DNA of 64,000 nt. Origin: Tetrahymena thermophila SB210 (Eukaryota > Ciliophora > Oligohymenophorea > Hymenostomatida > Tetrahymenidae). Positions 61,301 through 64,000 of the stretch are shown in pieces. A program made the translations under genes and the position numbers. The notes beneath the pieces were generated by a model. The model saw nothing but the letters and a program-made list of their open reading frames with translations, was not told the DNA's origin and did not search any database. The first letter of the stretch is position 1. Each line of letters opens with the position of its first letter. Location of the stretch: positions 62,001 through 126,000 of the forward strand of contig NW_002476536.1 of assembly GCF_000189635.1 (NCBI RefSeq), given 5' to 3'.

Positions 61301-64000
61301 TTTTGTGCTTATCCTTTTATTTTAATTATTTGATTTTCCATATTATATATATGAAAAATTTAATGTTGAGTTTATTTTATTAATGAATTATAATTATAAT
61401 TAGATGATGATCAAAATATTTTTAACATGATTCCTAGTCTTCAAGATATAATATAGAAAAAACAAATGTATACTCAATTTTGCAGTGTTTTGATTGCATA
61501 AAAATAGTAAGATAAAAAAGTGAAATCACAAAATATATAAGAGCATCTAATTTAAACCCCTTACAATAATTAGACATTTTATTCGTTGAATGACGATGTA
61601 TTTATAATCAAATTTAAATTTTGTTAAAATCAAACTAAAATTAATGTCAAAATGAACTTCATCGAAATCGATAACTATGAAAAAGAAACAAATCAAAGTA
61701 AAAAGAAAAAAATAATTGAAGAGTTAAATAGGTAATTAATGTACAAAGAAATACAAAATAATTTAAATAAAAATGTATTTAACAGTATTGATAATTTCAA
61801 TTAGGTTCAATAATATTCAACTGATAGGTAAACTTATTAAAATTTTGAGAGCAATGGCCTTGTCTAAAAAAATTAATAATAAAATTAAAAACAATCAATA
61901 GTAAATAAACTTAGAAGTTTTAAATTTAATAATTAAGATATAACAGAAAGTGAATAAAATGTAACAACAAATCTTGAATATAAGGAAGAAATATTAACAA
62001 AGTATTTTTCTGAGTAAACTGATACAAATAGATTTAATTAAAGACATGAAGTTTACGAATGTTAAGGAGATAGTATAGAATAGATCAATTAAAATAGTGA
62101 TACCTAAGATATTACATTAAATAGGTATAAAAATATAAACGAGAGTAAATAAATAGGGCTTCATAAAATGCTTTAAATGTTAAATAATGATAACACAATT
62201 AATTTTTATACTATTGATAATAACTAATCAAACTTTAATTTATCTTAATAAAAATATTCTACAATTATAAATGATTAAAATGAATCTAACCCAATCATCT
62301 CAGGAAATTCAAAGTACTTTTTTGAACAAGGAAACAATAATTTTGATATTTCTTTAAATTAATTGCAGCAGAATAATAACATATCAGAATAAATATGTTA
62401 GCAATTTAAATTTAATAAAAATTTTAATGAACATAATGCTTTTGATTTAGAATCTTACTAGAAAACAAACTAATGTACAAATAAATCCATGAGCATAGAA
62501 GAAAGTTCGTCAAATAAAAAGAGCAAAAAAAGTAGAGAAGTTATGGAAAATGAAGAATAAAAAAAAGAGTAATAGAATGAAATAGCTAGCGTGAATTCAA
62601 GTAAATATACTTCAGTAGATCGCATTAAAGGAAAAATGATAAAAAAAATCTAAGAAAAGATATTTGCCAAAAGTTTATAGATAATGGTAATAGCTGGTTT
62701 TACTGCTTCAATTGCTTTAATTGCAGTTACTATCATAGTTTACTTATAGAATTTAAATAGCCTAGATAATTTTGTTGATTCTTTTTTAAAAATTGATGGT
62801 GCTATTTTTTGTTTCATCGATGTTATGAAAGTATTAGCTTGGTCAAACTATTAAGTTTTGTTTGGTTTTTAAGATTTTATTTTAGATAGCTTAGATTTGC
62901 TGAATTAAGAAAATATTCAAGTTAGTTATTAATTAAATTCCATAATTTCAGATTATAATAATAACTTTTAACAACTTGTATTAAATAATAATAGTTAGAA
63001 ATAGCTTAATTAGCTATAAAACATTCCTTTTTTAATATAGATATATCCTCCTTATTTTTATTACCCTTCTTTGGTATAATCAACTAAGATTATATCTTAT
63101 TATCAGAACTTACAATACACCATAATGCAATTTTTTTATGAAATCATATTTTATATTATTAATTACTAAGAATAATAAGAAAGTTTTATTTGGGCAAATA
63201 TTGTTCAATTCAAAAACAGTATGATAGATCTTTAATTAATTGTCGAGAATTATGCCTAAACATAATTTAACAATATGAACTAGTAATAAATTTCGGTTAT
63301 CACAATAGTTGGTCTTCTTAGTTTTTTCATGATATTCTCAATAATACCTTTGAATACTTATATTTAGATGAAAAGAGAAAAAATGATGAAACTGTTTGGC
63401 ACATTTTAACCACAAATCCTTGATTTTCAGATTTAGTTGATAGAACTTGCAATTTATAAAATAGACAAAACTAAGATGATAACTTAAACTAATAAAAAAG
63501 CTCAATCAAGTGTTAAGTCTTCTAAAAAGCAAAAAAGTATTTATATTAAAGACCTAATGGAATAAACACTATAGTTAAAATTATAAAACAAAGAAGATGC
63601 TTAAAACAAAAATAATAATTTTAAATAAACAGATTTAATCCCTAAGTATATTCAAAGATAGTAGTAATCTAGAAATAGATCAATAGCTTCGTTTAATAGC
63701 TTACCTAAATTTAATATGATAATTATTATATTAGGAATAATATCAGTAGCACTACTATGCATCTAGCCTGCATTGAATATTTTGCAATTCAAGCCTTTTT
63801 AAACCGAATCAAATGCTCTTTTACAAGACAGAATAGTATTAATTGACATCTTCACGTTGCTTATGGAGAATTAAGCTTCTCATATGGAGTAAATTTTAGC
63901 TTTAGCACAATCTTAAGTACTTTCTACCACATATTATTACACATATCTGAAGAATCTTACGAATTAGAATGAGTAAACTATTTCATAATTACCAAATTTA
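58387..64000 (+). CDS. TmcB/TmcC-like membrane protein with PAS domain, copy 6 (3' end outside window)
   Basis: Exons 58387-58972, 59168-59775, 59978-60905, 60965-61183 and 61404 to the window end give 1646 visible residues, open throughout in the ciliate code. Exons 1-4 (586, 608, 928 and 219 nt) match the paralogues in length. The start MSQPNHKIKYQNF places the conserved Glu-Met at residues 31-32. The PAS core is the most canonical of the set: KNCVIFSSLLQN, IFGVTADLVLGKQLNILIP and, across the third intron, GERQVFAKDRDGFIFP. The linker, NEIASVNSSKYTS, two membrane segments and REKMMKLFGTFQPQILDFQ follow, then the third segment (MIIIILGIISVALLCIQP). About 200 residues including the last membrane segment are missing beyond the window. 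The family role as a membrane sensor or receptor is an inference from the PAS domain and topology. Confidence 0.9.

Noticed and set aside
1-64000. tRNA, rRNA, telomere repeats or chromosome-breakage sequences
   Set aside because: I looked for GGGGTT-type repeats, the known Tetrahymena breakage motif and tRNA arms and found none that could be supported by eye.

Overview
The window is very AT-rich nuclear DNA of a ciliate, most likely Tetrahymena or a close relative. Long proteins appear only when TAA and TAG are read as glutamine and TGA is the sole stop. Genes carry short AT-rich GT..AG introns, and nothing bacterial is present. The standard-code short ORFs in the window are fragments or shadows of these larger genes. 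There are two assembly gaps (46255-46354 and 57090-57189). I saw no telomere repeats and no rRNA.

Layout. (1) Plus strand: a tandem family of very large multi-pass membrane proteins (about 1840-1860 residues) of the TmcB/TmcC-like type, with N-terminal membrane segments, a TPR-like helical region, a PAS domain, a Gln/Asn-rich linker and four C-terminal membrane segments. Copies lie at 1-2814 (5' truncated by the window), 4038-10297, 12036-18163, 35870-37440 (a truncated pseudogene), 50775-57089 (stop codon in a gap) and 58387-64000 (3' truncated by the window), plus a small relic near 57470-57720. The intact copies share five exons with nearly fixed lengths.

(2) Between them lie what first look like 345-bp satellite arrays (18.6-25.0, 27.9-34.6, 37.7-39.7 and 42.6-49.2 kb). 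They are four leucine-rich-repeat (LRR) genes. Each repeat unit is one 90-nt exon encoding one 30-residue LRR, followed by an intron of about 255 nt in phase 2. I count 57 intact LRR exons (17, 19, 6 and 15) and several broken ones. All four genes end in the same type of last exon (motif KCLKSKRLV). This matches the young 90-bp-exon LRR genes reported for Tetrahymena.

(3) The first two LRR genes are the arms of a 16-kb imperfect inverted repeat (18430-34755), transcribed outward from a shared core. A third and a fourth copy of the core precede the other two arrays. A small TIR element with TA target duplication (25.1, 27.5 and 39.8 kb) marks the 5' edge of three of the four arrays.

(4) The repeating unit at large scale is [membrane PAS gene, plus strand] - [LRR gene, minus strand, convergent] - [core] - [upstream region of the next membrane gene]. 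Segmental duplication, one inversion, truncation and repeat-number change in this unit explain most of the window. A decayed coding stretch of unknown identity (41256-42300) lies between the third and fourth LRR genes. No functional link between the two gene types is proven; the linkage is by position.
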